This document shows, one piece after another, positions 27,286 to 36,813 of a DNA stretch of 64,000 nt. The notes beneath the pieces are model-generated. The model worked only from the letters and a program-made list of their open reading frames with translations, ran no database searches and was not told the origin of the DNA. Source of the DNA: Enhygromyxa salina. GTDB lineage: Bacteria; Myxococcota_A; Polyangia; Nannocystales; Nannocystaceae. Every line of letters begins with the position of its first letter. Position 1 is the first letter of the stretch. Made by a program: the position numbers and the translations under genes. The DNA lies in contig NZ_JMCC02000076.1 of assembly GCF_000737335.2 (NCBI RefSeq), positions 25,866 through 89,865 on the forward strand, read 5' to 3'.

Positions 27286-28314
27286 CTACTCTGGCGGCGT
27301 GAAATTGTCGCAGGCGTCGTCGATGACGGCGATCGCGTCGTTGAAGAAGGTTTCGTAGCTGGGCGCACAGATATCGCCGACCGAGCCGTTGAAGAACCAG
27401 TTCGTCAGCGCGATCAGGCGCGAGCAGTTGTCCGCGCCGCAGCTGTTGTCCCCGTCACCGACCAACGCCAGCACCACGATGTTCTCTTGGATGCCGTTCT
27501 TGTAGGCCTTGAACTTCTCGAACCAGTCGACGGGGTCGCCCTCGGACCCACCCATGCAGCCAAAAAACGGGACGCAGACCTCTTGATCGTTCTCGTCGCT
27601 GATGATGACCACGACCAGCAGCGCGTCGTCGCGGATGAAGCCCTCGTTGCAGGCCCCCGGGCCGTTCATGAGCGGGGACAGGGCGTGGTAGCCAGCCTGG
27701 GCCTGAATCTCGTCACCCGAGCCCGAGATGCCGACCTGCGCGATGCAAGAGAACTTGGCGGCCAGGTCCGGCTCGGTCTCGTCGAGGTAGCGCGCGCCCG
27801 AAGAGAAGGGCTCGCAGTTGGTGTTGCTCGACGCGTCGCCGCTGGTGCTGGTGACCAGCGCGCCCAGGGTGTTGCAGCCAGACCCGTTGCCGCTGTAGGC
27901 GTCGGTCGTGACCACCCCAATGTGGTAGCTCTCCGCTTGGCTGAGCTCCGCCTGAATGCCGGCGACGAAGCCCTCGAACGAGGCGACCAAGCTGGCCTGC
28001 TCGTCCTGCATGCTGCCCGAGTTGTCGATCACGAACAGAAGATCGACCTTCTGGCACTCGCCCATGGGGCCGCCGTCGTCGGCCGAGCCGCTGTCGCCGC
28101 TGCCGTTGCTGACGTCCAGCTTGTCGCTGCTGTCGTCGCCCAAGCTGTCGCTGCTGGTGGCGTCTTGATCGCCGCTGTCGTCCTCGCCCAGGGTCACGCT
28201 GCTGACCCCGTCGCCGGTTGGGGTCTGCTGGGTGTCGTTGCCACCGCAGCCAAGCGCCAGGCACACGGGCAAACACAGCGACAAGACCAGCGGCTGAGCT
28301 TTCGTCTCCGGCAT
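27286..28314 (-). CDS. von Willebrand factor A domain lipoprotein
   Basis: A 342-residue protein from ATG 28314. The signal peptide ends at LALGC. A Ser/Asp/Gly-rich linker follows (residues 30-85). The vWA domain opens with VDLLFVIDNSGSMQDEQ, where DxSxS at 97-101 is the metal-ion-dependent adhesion site. Further conserved strands are YHIGVVTTDAYSG and LLVVVIISDENDQE. It contains eleven or more cysteines, consistent with disulfides outside the cytoplasm. Adhesion or complex assembly at the outer membrane is the usual role. Confidence 0.86.
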   Translation of the reverse strand: MPETKAQPLVLSLCLPVCLALGCGGNDTQQTPTGDGVSSVTLGEDDSGDQDATSSDSLGDDSSDKLDVSNGSGDSGSADDGGPMGECQKVDLLFVIDNSGSMQDEQASLVASFEGFVAGIQAELSQAESYHIGVVTTDAYSGNGSGCNTLGALVTSTSGDASSNTNCEPFSSGARYLDETEPDLAAKFSCIAQVGISGSGDEIQAQAGYHALSPLMNGPGACNEGFIRDDALLVVVIISDENDQEVCVPFFGCMGGSEGDPVDWFEKFKAYKNGIQENIVVLALVGDGDNSCGADNCSRLIALTNWFFNGSVGDICAPSYETFFNDAIAVIDDACDNFTPPE

Positions 28315-28391
28315 GCGCAACCATTGCACAGAGTGCCGGGCAAAGATCGGATCAACCCCATCCTGGCGGTTTGTGCCAACTCACTACCGGA

Positions 28392-29687
28392 TCAGCCCGA
28401 CGCAGGCCTGAAGATCAGCCCGTCGAAGCGCAGGGCCCAGGGTCCAAAGTGGGGCTCCTCGTAGACGAGCTCGAAGGGATCAAACACCCACTCCCCAGCA
28501 GGCCCCTTGCGAAACACGATCGGGCCCTGGTTGACCATGTCGATAATCCGGCTGTCGCCCTCGACGACCTCTCCGCCACCCTCGAGCACGGCCGTAGCGA
28601 CAAAGTTCGCCGCCCCAGGAGCGACGGTGTACTCACCTTCGTCCTCGCTGGGAACGATGGGATTGCGCAGGGTCACGGACGCGCGCTTCAGCTGGACATG
28701 TTCTTCGAGGACCATCATCGCCGAATAGCCAGCGCGCAGTTGCAGGCCCGAGATCCGCACGCTCATGTCGCTCATGTCTGCGATCGTCAGCGACGAAGCG
28801 AACGCCCAAGGCACGATGACGCCGCTCGCTTCGAGCGGCCCAACCCCCGTCATGATCGAGCCTGGCACCAAGACCGCCCGGGTGGTCTCGCTGGCGCCGG
28901 GCAGCTTGAACGCGGTCGTTGGGATCACGGCGTCGTCGTTCTCGAACATGCCACTGCAGGTCCTCCAGGGGAGATCGCCAGCCTGGGTCCAGTCGTGGAT
29001 CTCGAGCCCGTCGATCGTGATCGTGGCGTCTGTCACCGGGGACCACGACGTGCCGGCCAATTCACTGGTGGAGGTCCCGCCAGGACCTGGCGGGCCCCCG
29101 GCCCAGAGCGCCTTCAAGCACTCTTTTGTCTTGTTGTCGACGCTGGCGGCCAGCGCGTCAATCTGAGCCTTCTTGGCGTCATCACTCTCTTCCTCTGCTT
29201 GTTTTCGTAGGAAGTAGGGGAGCCCTTGGCAGACCTGTTGAACGGCATCGAACATGCAGCTGCTGACGTAGGGGGCGTTGTCCTCTGGGGTGGGGTTGGT
29301 GTAATCGAACGACCCGCAGCACGCCGCCACGAGGGGCTTGTCGTAGCTATCGGGGTCGACCCAATACTTGTCATTTGACACCTTGGGTCCGAACATGAAG
29401 GACTCCTGTCCTTCAATGTCGCCGGCCCCAAAGCTGACGGAGATCTCGCCTTCGCACTGATGCTGGTAGCCATACACTTTCGACACTGGCACTTGCACGC
29501 ATTCACCGGCGGGCAAGAGCACCGGCTCCATCTTGTCGGTGGACCCACTCGCAATGTCGGACTGAAGCAGCCCGGCGTCATCGATGGCCTCCAAGTCTTC
29601 TTCGGTAACGAGATCGCCCTCGGCTTTGCTGCAGGCACAAGCTGCCACGATTGAGCAGATGAGAATTCGGTTGCGGATGATTGTCAT
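28392..29687 (-). CDS. Lipoprotein of unknown function
   Basis: A 431-residue protein whose signal peptide ends at VAACAC, so Cys17 or Cys19 is the likely lipidated residue. The first half has cysteine pairs (AACCGSFDY) and a helix (RKQAEEESDDAKKAQIDALA). The second half is beta-rich with repeated 'TIDGLEIHDWTQAG' and 'SVRISGLQLRAGYSAMMVLE' type strands. No catalytic motif. ATG 29687 follows AT-rich promoter-like DNA shared with the divergent gene at 29769. Confidence 0.72.
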   Translation of the reverse strand: MTIIRNRILICSIVAACACSKAEGDLVTEEDLEAIDDAGLLQSDIASGSTDKMEPVLLPAGECVQVPVSKVYGYQHQCEGEISVSFGAGDIEGQESFMFGPKVSNDKYWVDPDSYDKPLVAACCGSFDYTNPTPEDNAPYVSSCMFDAVQQVCQGLPYFLRKQAEEESDDAKKAQIDALAASVDNKTKECLKALWAGGPPGPGGTSTSELAGTSWSPVTDATITIDGLEIHDWTQAGDLPWRTCSGMFENDDAVIPTTAFKLPGASETTRAVLVPGSIMTGVGPLEASGVIVPWAFASSLTIADMSDMSVRISGLQLRAGYSAMMVLEEHVQLKRASVTLRNPIVPSEDEGEYTVAPGAANFVATAVLEGGGEVVEGDSRIIDMVNQGPIVFRKGPAGEWVFDPFELVYEEPHFGPWALRFDGLIFRPASG

Positions 29688-29768
29688 GGTGCATTTTGCC
29701 TACCATGACGTACATGGATGTACAGCGTCTTTGTTCGTCGTCGAGACCGCAGTTGATGCGTCGCTGAA

Positions 29769-30980
29769 GTGGCATCGAGCTGGGAATCAACGCCGCCGCT
29801 CGTGCGTGCGAGGGCCGTGCGACGCCGAGAAGGTCTGGAGTTTGCGGTTGGAGGGGGCCTGCTGCTGGGCCCGCTGATGTTTGCGCTGACACTCCCGCAG
29901 CCGAGCGCAGCGCCGGCGAGCTGCGACGCCGAGCTGCCGATCCAGGCCGCGCCAACACCCGAGACGATCGTCGTCGAAGTGTGCGAGCGCGCGCCCGAGC
30001 CCGCGCCGCAGCCACAGCCAGCACCCGAGCCGGCGCAAGCGCCCACCGACGAGCTGTCCGCGTTCTTGTTCGTGACCGCAAACGGCCTGGTGCTCAGCAC
30101 CGAAGCCGCGCCCGAGTGGGGCGCCGGTCGGCTCTACGAACCCAAGGGTGACGCCACCTACCGAGTCGCCAAGCGGGCCGCACCGACCGAGGTACCCGCG
30201 GCGCTGTGGGCTCAACGCGGGCGATCCTTCGACCTCTACAACCGCGACGGCAAGGTCTGCAGCGCCCGGATCGGCGAGCTGCACGTCGTCAGTCAATATG
30301 ATGGATGGAGCCTCGACGGGGTCATGGGTGATGACATCTGGGAGCGCTACGAGGACCCCGCGGACATCCCGAGGCGGCTGTGGCGTCCCGCGCTGTGGGC
30401 CCGCGCAGGCCACTGGCTGGTAGCGGACATCGAGTCGGACGAGAGCTGCGAGGGCGCGCTGTGGGCCCGCGACGCTGCCCTGCCCGCCCCCGTGATCCTC
30501 ACCCCGATGACCCGCGAGACCGCGGAGGGCAAGGCCCAGCTCGCCGCGTTCGAGCGCTCGGCGGTCTTGCAAGAGACCCGCGCCGACTACCAGCGCTGGT
30601 ACGACGAGCTCTCGGCCGAGGGCCGCGAGTACGAGCAAAGCTGGGGGTCGATCGCCGCGCGGTACCCCGCGAAGGTGACATCATGGGTCGACGCCGCCGC
30701 GCGTGTGCGCCTCGTCGAGCTCGACTTTGGTGCTGATCTTGGAGGCTGCGGCGACGGCTACCCCGCGCGCATCACCAAGCTCGAGCGCGTGGCCGGCGAC
30801 AGCTTCGAGGACACCGAGCAGTCCCCCGATGTCGACGCGATCTTCGACGCCGACCTCGACGGGGAGTATGAGTATTTGTACGTGAACAGTGGTGGCTGGA
30901 GCTCGATGACGCTGACCAGCGACGGCGAGGGGCTCGATCGCTACTTGGAGATCGACCGCGACTTCGTGTGCCCCTGCTAA
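29769..30980 (+). CDS. Secreted or membrane-anchored protein, unknown function
   Basis: A 403-residue protein. A basic N-terminus and one hydrophobic helix (about 27-44, VGGGLLLGPLMFALTLP) look like an uncleaved anchor. A Pro/Glu/Ala-rich linker follows at 75-98. The remaining 300 residues form a globular domain with several Trp and paired Cys. Its C-terminus (DVDAIFDADLDGEYEYLYVN) contains a DxDxDGxxE loop that could bind calcium. I do not recognise a family. The stop TAA abuts a degenerate copy of the palindromic repeat. Confidence 0.72.
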   Translation: MASSWESTPPLVRARAVRRREGLEFAVGGGLLLGPLMFALTLPQPSAAPASCDAELPIQAAPTPETIVVEVCERAPEPAPQPQPAPEPAQAPTDELSAFLFVTANGLVLSTEAAPEWGAGRLYEPKGDATYRVAKRAAPTEVPAALWAQRGRSFDLYNRDGKVCSARIGELHVVSQYDGWSLDGVMGDDIWERYEDPADIPRRLWRPALWARAGHWLVADIESDESCEGALWARDAALPAPVILTPMTRETAEGKAQLAAFERSAVLQETRADYQRWYDELSAEGREYEQSWGSIAARYPAKVTSWVDAAARVRLVELDFGADLGGCGDGYPARITKLERVAGDSFEDTEQSPDVDAIFDADLDGEYEYLYVNSGGWSSMTLTSDGEGLDRYLEIDRDFVCPC

Positions 30981-31018
30981 TCGAGCGCCAATCCGGTTGA
31001 ATTCACGAGGCGCGACTA
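30980..31018. repeat. Single-arm degenerate copy of the MITE-like palindrome
   Basis: About 39 bp starting TCGAGCGCCAATCCGGTTGA align with the right arm of the element at 17249-17416 (read on the minus strand), with about 9 differences. Like the full copy it begins at the stop codon of the upstream gene. Confidence 0.5.
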
Positions 31019-31031
31019 GCAGGAAATTGCG

Positions 31032-32261
31032 CTACGGTCGACACAGGCCGACCCGCGGAATCTGTTGGGCCAGCTCGGGGTCGGGGGCGTCGTTTGGGGA
31101 GATCGGCGTACACGTTCCACACTGCGGGTCGTTGGGGTTGGGCTGCGTGCACAACGAGCGACAGATTCCGTCTTCAGCGCAGATGCCGAGGGCGCGGGCG
31201 CCATCGTCCGCGCACCGCCAGTCGCTCGTGGTGCAGACCTCGGCGGGATCGATTGGATCCGCGGTGCAGATCGGGCTGGTGGTGTGGCTCGAGCCATCGC
31301 TGGGGACCAGCTCGTACCCGCAGCGCTCCCCGGCCTCACAACCGCTGGGATCTGCGCTGTACAGGTCACAGGGGCGGCGGCAAGCCCCGCCCGCACACAG
31401 GAAGCCCGAGACGCAACCGGTGCTCACCTCCGTTGCGACGCAGGCAGCTCCGGATCCGCTGTCCCCGGCAGGGACGCAGTGTGCCCCGAGCGCGTTGTTG
31501 ATCGGGTCGTACGACCCTGCACCGTCACACTGGGCACCCGCCCCGCAGGCGTCGGGTTCGTAGAACTCACAGGCGGGGACGCACACACTCGGCGAGCTTC
31601 GCCAGCCCGGGATCGGCTCGCCGACACACACCTCGTCGTCGCCGCAGTCCGAGCACACCACCGACGGCATGCAGGCTCGAGATCCTGGATCACACACGAG
31701 CGGTACCGGCTGGACCCCGCCCTCGACCGCGGGCTCTGAAGCCGGGTTGCACTCGGCCGAGAACGCGCACGACGACGGAACGCAGCCGTGCGTTGACGAG
31801 TCGCACAAATAGCCGTCGTTGCCGCGGTCCGCGTCCGACTCGCACCACCAGCCGACCTGGCCGGGGACGCCCGCCGGCGGGCAGGACAGGACGAGCGTCG
31901 TGCTCCAGTCCTCGGGGTTCTTTGTCGCGCGGGTCCGGGGAAAGACGCTCTCGCTGAGCTCGCAGTCGGGATGCTCGGCGACGATCTCCACTTCCTCGAA
32001 GACGCACGGAGGGCGCAGGTCTCGGCGTGAACACCTTCAAGGGAGTCTCGGTGGCCAAGAGCGACGGGCCGCGAGCCTGTTGACCGCGACTCCGTCGACC
32101 CGCAGCTCGAAGCCCTCGTAGCCCAGCGGCACCCTGACCAGGACATTGAGGGACGCCCCCCCGAACGTGAACGAGCAAGACTCGCAGCCCGTGGCGAGGC
32201 CCGACGTGGCGAGCGTGGTGAGTCCCAACAAGAACGCGGCTGACCGACTCGAGAACCTCAC
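31032..32261 (-). pseudogene. Cys-rich lipoprotein gene with two frame breaks
   Basis: The first 67 codons from ATG 32261 encode a signal peptide with lipobox LATGC and a beta-rich start (NVLVRVPLGYEGFELRVDGV). Sense then moves to a second frame (SLLATETPLKVFTP) near 32060 and to a third (DLRPPCVFEEVEIVAEHP) near 32020. The third continues as 319 codons with more than 35 cysteines in CxxxC-type repeats to the stop at 31032. Two small indels therefore separate the secretion signal from the body. Either the gene is dead or the assembly has two errors here. A GTG at 31991 could start the long part, but without a signal peptide. Confidence 0.65.
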
Positions 32262-32407
32262 GGTGATCCGATAGTGCCCACTGGCCTGGCTTTGATCAAT
32301 TGTTGGCTCGAGCGCTTGCAGCAGCTCGGATCAAAGAGCTGTCGGGGGGCTGTTTTGTCATTGTGCCGTACAGTGGCGACCAAGCCGAGCGATTTGGTGG
32401 CATTCAC

Positions 32408-32887
32408 TCACTCCTCGTAGCCCACCAGGATCAACCGCAGCGCCGCGGCTCCGACCGCGTTTGGTGTCGCTGCGAGGTGCGTACGAACCTGGCCACGAGC
32501 GATCGGCAGCAGCACCTCGACCTCCCTGAGCGCGGCCTCGTCACCCGTGAGCGCGCGGCTGATCAACAGGTCGAGCTGCTCGCGCGTCGCCACCGACATC
32601 TGCGCCGCGAGCGAAGCATGGGCCAACACGGCGCCAGCCTGAATGGTGATCTCGATCCCACCTGCGATCGACACCCGCGTCTTCGAGCCAAACTCGACCA
32701 CGTCGAGCCGACCCCAGCGAGCGCTTCGCCGGTTCGGGACCTGGCTCGCGACGCCACGGCGGTGCACGGTCGGCGGCGCGCCCTCGCTCTCGAACCGGAC
32801 GGAGATGCTGTGCTCGAAGGGGTACGGCGGGTCGCGGCGCCACTGCGGGCTGAGCTGATCACGCGCTACCGGGATGCGCGGAAACGA
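32408..32887 (-). pseudogene. 3' remnant of a gene cut by the IetAS-like insertion
   Basis: A high-GC frame is open from 32887 to the stop at 32408 and reads as ordinary protein throughout (PQWRRDPPYPFEHSISVRFE, EFGSKTRVSIAGGIEITIQ, LISRALTGDEAALREVEVLL). It has no ATG. The only plausible internal start is GTG 32767, which would discard 40 well-coding residues. Upstream the frame stops exactly where the lower-GC protease gene ends (32866). The 5' part of the original gene has been replaced. Function of the parent gene is unknown. Confidence 0.55.
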
Positions 32888-35139
32888 TCACGTCCCCTGA
32901 TCTGAATGTCCACTGTCGACCAACCTAGTTGATTCATGGACCTAACCATATCGTTGTATACATGCGCATCTTCCTCAAGAGAGGCGATTGTGACGGCGAC
33001 TGCTACCCGCACCGCAGTGTTCGGTTGGCCACTTCGATCAGTGGCAGCTATCACTAGTCGCCACTGATCAGCGTTTACCCCTCGCGGCATACACCGCCGG
33101 TAGACCTTGGTTGGCGACCACTTTAGGCCTTGCTCGATCAAGCCTTTCTCCAAGGCGCTTTTTTCCCCTCGTCGTGGAAATGGATGCACCTGCCGATGAT
33201 GCGCACGTTCGCCCTGTTCGTCCGCATTAAAGGTGCCGAGTGACACATCAACGTTGGTGCGACAGTACTCAGAGCCGAACCTTGAATTCAGCGGAGGTTC
33301 GTACGCGAGCGTGACAGTCATTTCACCTTTCATTACCCCATCGGACACCAAGCAGTCTGGCAATGGAAATGGCGTCAGTTGCAGGTCAACCCCGGCCTTG
33401 AGATCCATTTCGAAGATCAACGTCGCTCGCCACGGATCTGATCCTAGAATCTCGTCGACGTTTGCAGGTACACCATAGCCACGGTAGTTCACCTCGGTGC
33501 TTGAAGTTCGCAGATCGGTCCCTAGAGCGCAGGAGTGGACGAGTAGAGTCCTCGCTACTAGGTTCGATAGCCCTCCGACTGGGCGGTGTTGGAGATGGGC
33601 GAGTAGTGCCGCGATCACCGGTGACGCGAAACTCGTCCCAATACTCTCTGCGAGATTTCCACGGCCGTCGACGGAAAGGACTCCAATCTGAGCATGGCCA
33701 CCACTTGGATCGCAATTTCCTCCATAGTGCGTCACTTCTGGCTTTGGTAAATACACTGGGCCAGGACCACGCCGGCTGAATGGTGATGGCGATGCCGCAG
33801 TCACTCGGGCACCGGGGCTGTCCCGGTGGGCGATCGAGCCGACAGTCACTGCGCGTACCGAATCTGCCGGGCCGCAGATCCGATCGCTGTCGCCGAGGTT
33901 GCTCGTCACGGGCCAATCTCGGAACGGCGGCTTGTTATAGTTGCCAGCCGCGAGCACGAAGGTTACGCCAAACTTGGTTTGAATCTCGTCGAGCGCTATG
34001 CCCATGTCGGAGAACGTATGGTTCGAACACGGTCGGCTGCCAGCTAGCGACAGATTCCAGACGCGGACGTGTGGATATTTAGGCACAACTTCCCAAAGAA
34101 TAGCGAGCAGTTCATCCTCGGTGATTTTCCCACCACGTGGCATGGCCACAACATCCACGATCTTGCATTCCGCCAGTGGAAATCGCGTGTCTCCGTGGTT
34201 CATGAGTCGTGCATGTACCAGTAGGCCTCCGACAAAGGAACCGTGCTCGTAGTCACGGTCAGCGACCGGTACGTAGTGCTCCCGCCCGGCGACCCATGCA
34301 TTGAGATGCGCATTGTTCGGATCGATACCACTGTCAATTAGACCGACCACTGGGTAGTCGACATCTCGGTCGGGAGCGGGAAATACAGCAGCCGTCAGGC
34401 GCACGACTGGTTGTGCGGCAGGACGAACAATCTCATACTCTGGGAATGAGTCCAGGCTCTGTGTCCCAACGAACCGTCCAAGTTCCTCCACATGCTCGGC
34501 GCGAACACCTCGGATTCGATATACGGTCATATGTTCCCCATAGTTAACCGCCTCTGCTCCGAGACCAAGCGACTTCATCTTCGCCGCAAAGGAACTTGCT
34601 ATCGTCGCATCCACTTGCGTGTCTCCGTGGCGAAATAGCCGTAGTTTCAGGGTTGAAATCTCTCCATCGCTTACCGCGGCGGTCAGCGAGGTGAGTTGAT
34701 CGTCCCGCACTGAGAACGGCTCGATGAGTCGAATCGTGGATATATTTGCAACACCCTTTTTTGTTGTGTCGCCAGTGAGCGCACGTTCGAGTTTTGGGAT
34801 GGTCGCTGGCCTGACACTTACGAGTAATTCGCCGAGGTGATCGATGCCAACGATCGGGCAGTCCGCACGTTCGAGCAAGCTGACTGGGCGGTGGCTCTTC
34901 GCCAGAGCCTCATCCTTCAAGGCGATACGAGCGACAGCCGCTGTCTGTGAGTTCTCGCTGAATGCGTTCTCGAAGTGGCGAGCGGTGGTCTGCAACTTCT
35001 TGGCCAGACCTTCGCGCACCGCCTGTGTGACTGGCTCGAAGACCTTGGGACTACTTCCGCCTCCTCCGGGGCGGAAGTAGTCCCCTTCACGGATGACTAC
35101 TTTCTTCAGCGGCAATTTTTCTTTTGGCGACGTGGTCAT
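32866..35139 (-). CDS. ietS: Subtilisin-like (S8) serine protease, IetS-like
   Basis: A 757-residue protein. An N-terminal ~250-residue region precedes the S8 domain. The triad is visible: D269 in VVGLIDSGID, H299 in YEHGSFVGGLL and S503 in GTSFASPVIAALL; N400 in FVLAAGN gives the oxyanion hole. No signal peptide, so it should act in the cytoplasm. ATG 35139 overlaps the ATPase stop by 4 nt (ATGA) with GGAGGAA just upstream, so it is translationally coupled. An AAA+ ATPase followed by a cytoplasmic subtilase is the IetAS arrangement, known from Agrobacterium plasmids as an incompatibility factor and later as anti-phage defence. GC is clearly below that of neighbours. Confidence 0.85.
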   Translation of the reverse strand: MTTSPKEKLPLKKVVIREGDYFRPGGGGSSPKVFEPVTQAVREGLAKKLQTTARHFENAFSENSQTAAVARIALKDEALAKSHRPVSLLERADCPIVGIDHLGELLVSVRPATIPKLERALTGDTTKKGVANISTIRLIEPFSVRDDQLTSLTAAVSDGEISTLKLRLFRHGDTQVDATIASSFAAKMKSLGLGAEAVNYGEHMTVYRIRGVRAEHVEELGRFVGTQSLDSFPEYEIVRPAAQPVVRLTAAVFPAPDRDVDYPVVGLIDSGIDPNNAHLNAWVAGREHYVPVADRDYEHGSFVGGLLVHARLMNHGDTRFPLAECKIVDVVAMPRGGKITEDELLAILWEVVPKYPHVRVWNLSLAGSRPCSNHTFSDMGIALDEIQTKFGVTFVLAAGNYNKPPFRDWPVTSNLGDSDRICGPADSVRAVTVGSIAHRDSPGARVTAASPSPFSRRGPGPVYLPKPEVTHYGGNCDPSGGHAQIGVLSVDGRGNLAESIGTSFASPVIAALLAHLQHRPVGGLSNLVARTLLVHSCALGTDLRTSSTEVNYRGYGVPANVDEILGSDPWRATLIFEMDLKAGVDLQLTPFPLPDCLVSDGVMKGEMTVTLAYEPPLNSRFGSEYCRTNVDVSLGTFNADEQGERAHHRQVHPFPRRGEKSALEKGLIEQGLKWSPTKVYRRCMPRGVNADQWRLVIAATDRSGQPNTAVRVAVAVTIASLEEDAHVYNDMVRSMNQLGWSTVDIQIRGRDRFRASR

Positions 35140-36242
35140 TGTTCCTCCCTAAGAAGCGTCGATATCTTACCTGTCGAGATGCCAAGCAACTCACTGATCC
35201 GGCGGATCGTGAACAATTTGGGGTTGAGTTCCCGTAGCGCTACCATTTGGTCGCGAATGGGAAACGACTCAAGTTCGGGATAACGCGAGCGGGCTATGCG
35301 CATCAGCAGACCGTTCACTGATACATGCTCGGCGTCCGAGAGGACGGCTTCACGGCGTGCGTCGTTACACAACTCTTGAATGTCGGCACCGGACAGACCT
35401 TCGGTGGCAACGGCTAGTTGATCGAACGCCAACTTGACGGGCCTGTGATTCGCCAAGAAATGGCCGAACATTTGCTCGCGAATAGCCGGTCCAGGAAGTC
35501 CTATTTTCAGTCGAAAGGCGAAGCGGCGCCAGACTGCCGCATCCAAGAGGTGTTCATGGTTGGTCGCCGCAAGTATGACCGTTTTGTTGTCGAGTGCGTC
35601 CATGTTCTGAAGAAGAGTCACAACAACGCGTTTCAACTCACCCAACTCATGTTGGTCGTCCCGGAGCTTCGCTACAGCGTCAAACTCGTCAAGAAACAAC
35701 ACGCAGGGTCGACCCATCGCATGTTCGAAGAGTAAACGAAGATTCTTCGATGTGCTTCCAAGGTACGAGGATACCAGCGCGTCCGTTCGTGCGGTGAGAA
35801 GGGGTAGAGACAATTGCGCGGAAACGTACTTTGCCAGTTCAGTCTTGCCTGTGCCTGGAGGACCGTGAAGGAGTAGGGAAGGAGCGATCCCGACGCCGCT
35901 CGCCAACAGACGAGCGGAAGCCCCCACGTAGCGCACAAAATCTGTCACACGGGTTTGAGTGGCCGCATCGAGGAATACACAAATTTCATCGTGCTTGAAG
36001 TGCCTCTCGTCGGCGAGTGCGAGACGTGATTCGCTGTCGACCGGAAGAGATGGGTTGAGCCGCGCTCCGGACAACTCAGTCATGCGACCGCCACGAACCG
36101 TGCGGCGGACGCGCTCTGCTGATCGAGAGTCACCGCCGCTCTCTAGTTTCAATGCGAGTTGTTCTGCGTAGCTTGCAACCTTGGCGTGGTCTGCGTTGAC
36201 CGCGCCATCTAAGATCTTGAGCACTTCGAGAAGATGATCCAT
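35136..36242 (-). CDS. ietA: AAA+ ATPase, IetA-like
   Basis: A 368-residue protein from ATG 36242. Walker A is GPPGTGKT (127-134), Walker B VLFLDEFDA (about 181-189), sensor 1 ILAATN (N228), and a candidate arginine finger is WRRF (239-240). The AAA lid follows (SGADIQELCNDARREAVL). The last 30 residues look like a helix-turn-helix (IRRISELLGISTGKISTLL), unusual for AAA proteins and perhaps regulatory. It is first in the two-gene operon with the subtilase and probably senses a trigger and controls the protease. A 10-bp perfect palindrome CACTCGAGTG (36243-36252) lies immediately upstream of the start. Confidence 0.85.
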   Translation of the reverse strand: MDHLLEVLKILDGAVNADHAKVASYAEQLALKLESGGDSRSAERVRRTVRGGRMTELSGARLNPSLPVDSESRLALADERHFKHDEICVFLDAATQTRVTDFVRYVGASARLLASGVGIAPSLLLHGPPGTGKTELAKYVSAQLSLPLLTARTDALVSSYLGSTSKNLRLLFEHAMGRPCVLFLDEFDAVAKLRDDQHELGELKRVVVTLLQNMDALDNKTVILAATNHEHLLDAAVWRRFAFRLKIGLPGPAIREQMFGHFLANHRPVKLAFDQLAVATEGLSGADIQELCNDARREAVLSDAEHVSVNGLLMRIARSRYPELESFPIRDQMVALRELNPKLFTIRRISELLGISTGKISTLLREEQ

Positions 36243-36252
36243 CACTCGAGTG
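36243..36252. promoter_or_regulatory. Palindrome at the ietA start, possible operator
   Basis: CACTCGAGTG is self-complementary and touches the ATG of the ATPase gene. Further upstream, TTGAACG repeats and an inverted ACGCT/AGCGT pair (36293-36311) lie in AT-rich DNA. Either could bind the helix-turn-helix of the ATPase. Confidence 0.35.
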
Positions 36253-36813
36253 AAGATTTGGCCAAATCCTTGAACGTGTCAAGGTATTTTTGAACGCTGT
36301 ATGTGTAGCGTGAACAAATGTGGGTGAGCCTGGTCTGGCTGTCAGCGCGATCGGCTCACATGGCATCGAGGACGAGGATCCGCGGCAACCCGAGCGCGAG
36401 GCCGAGTCACCGCGACTGTTTCGGTTTGGCGTGGGCCTGCGCTCGCACGCACATGCGGAGCCGAGAGCCCACCCAGACCAACTTCTTGGCCACCGAGGCG
36501 CCCAGTCGTAGACCGGAGATCTCGTCGCCAAAAGAAGGCCGGGGTTCTCTATCTCCCAACCTTCGAGCTCCACCCTCCAAGCGGAAAGGAGCAGCCGTCG
36601 CCGCAGGTTTTCCCCGGCGTCGCGCCCGCCGTGTCCAATTTTCGACGTGACAGCCAGTTGGGTGGGTCACGCGGAAGTTGAGCTCGAGCTGGCCTGCTGG
36701 GGCTGGCTTCGGCCGTAGGAGTTACGGGACTTCGTCCCGCGTTGGGGCGGAGAATGCGTCCGCCCGCTAGCCGAGGTTCTGAGGTCGACCGCGACTTCGA
36801 GTGCCCCTGCTCG
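36253..36813. other. Flank of the IetAS-like module, no supported gene
   Basis: About 560 bp. The first 70 bp are AT-rich promoter-like DNA of the module. From about 36320 GC rises again. Two weak frames exist: plus 36320-36511 and minus 36407-36600 (GDEISGLRLGASVAKKLVW), both with GC-rich codons. Neither has a recognisable family, and they overlap. One may be a remnant of a gene cut at the right edge of the insertion. Confidence 0.35.
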
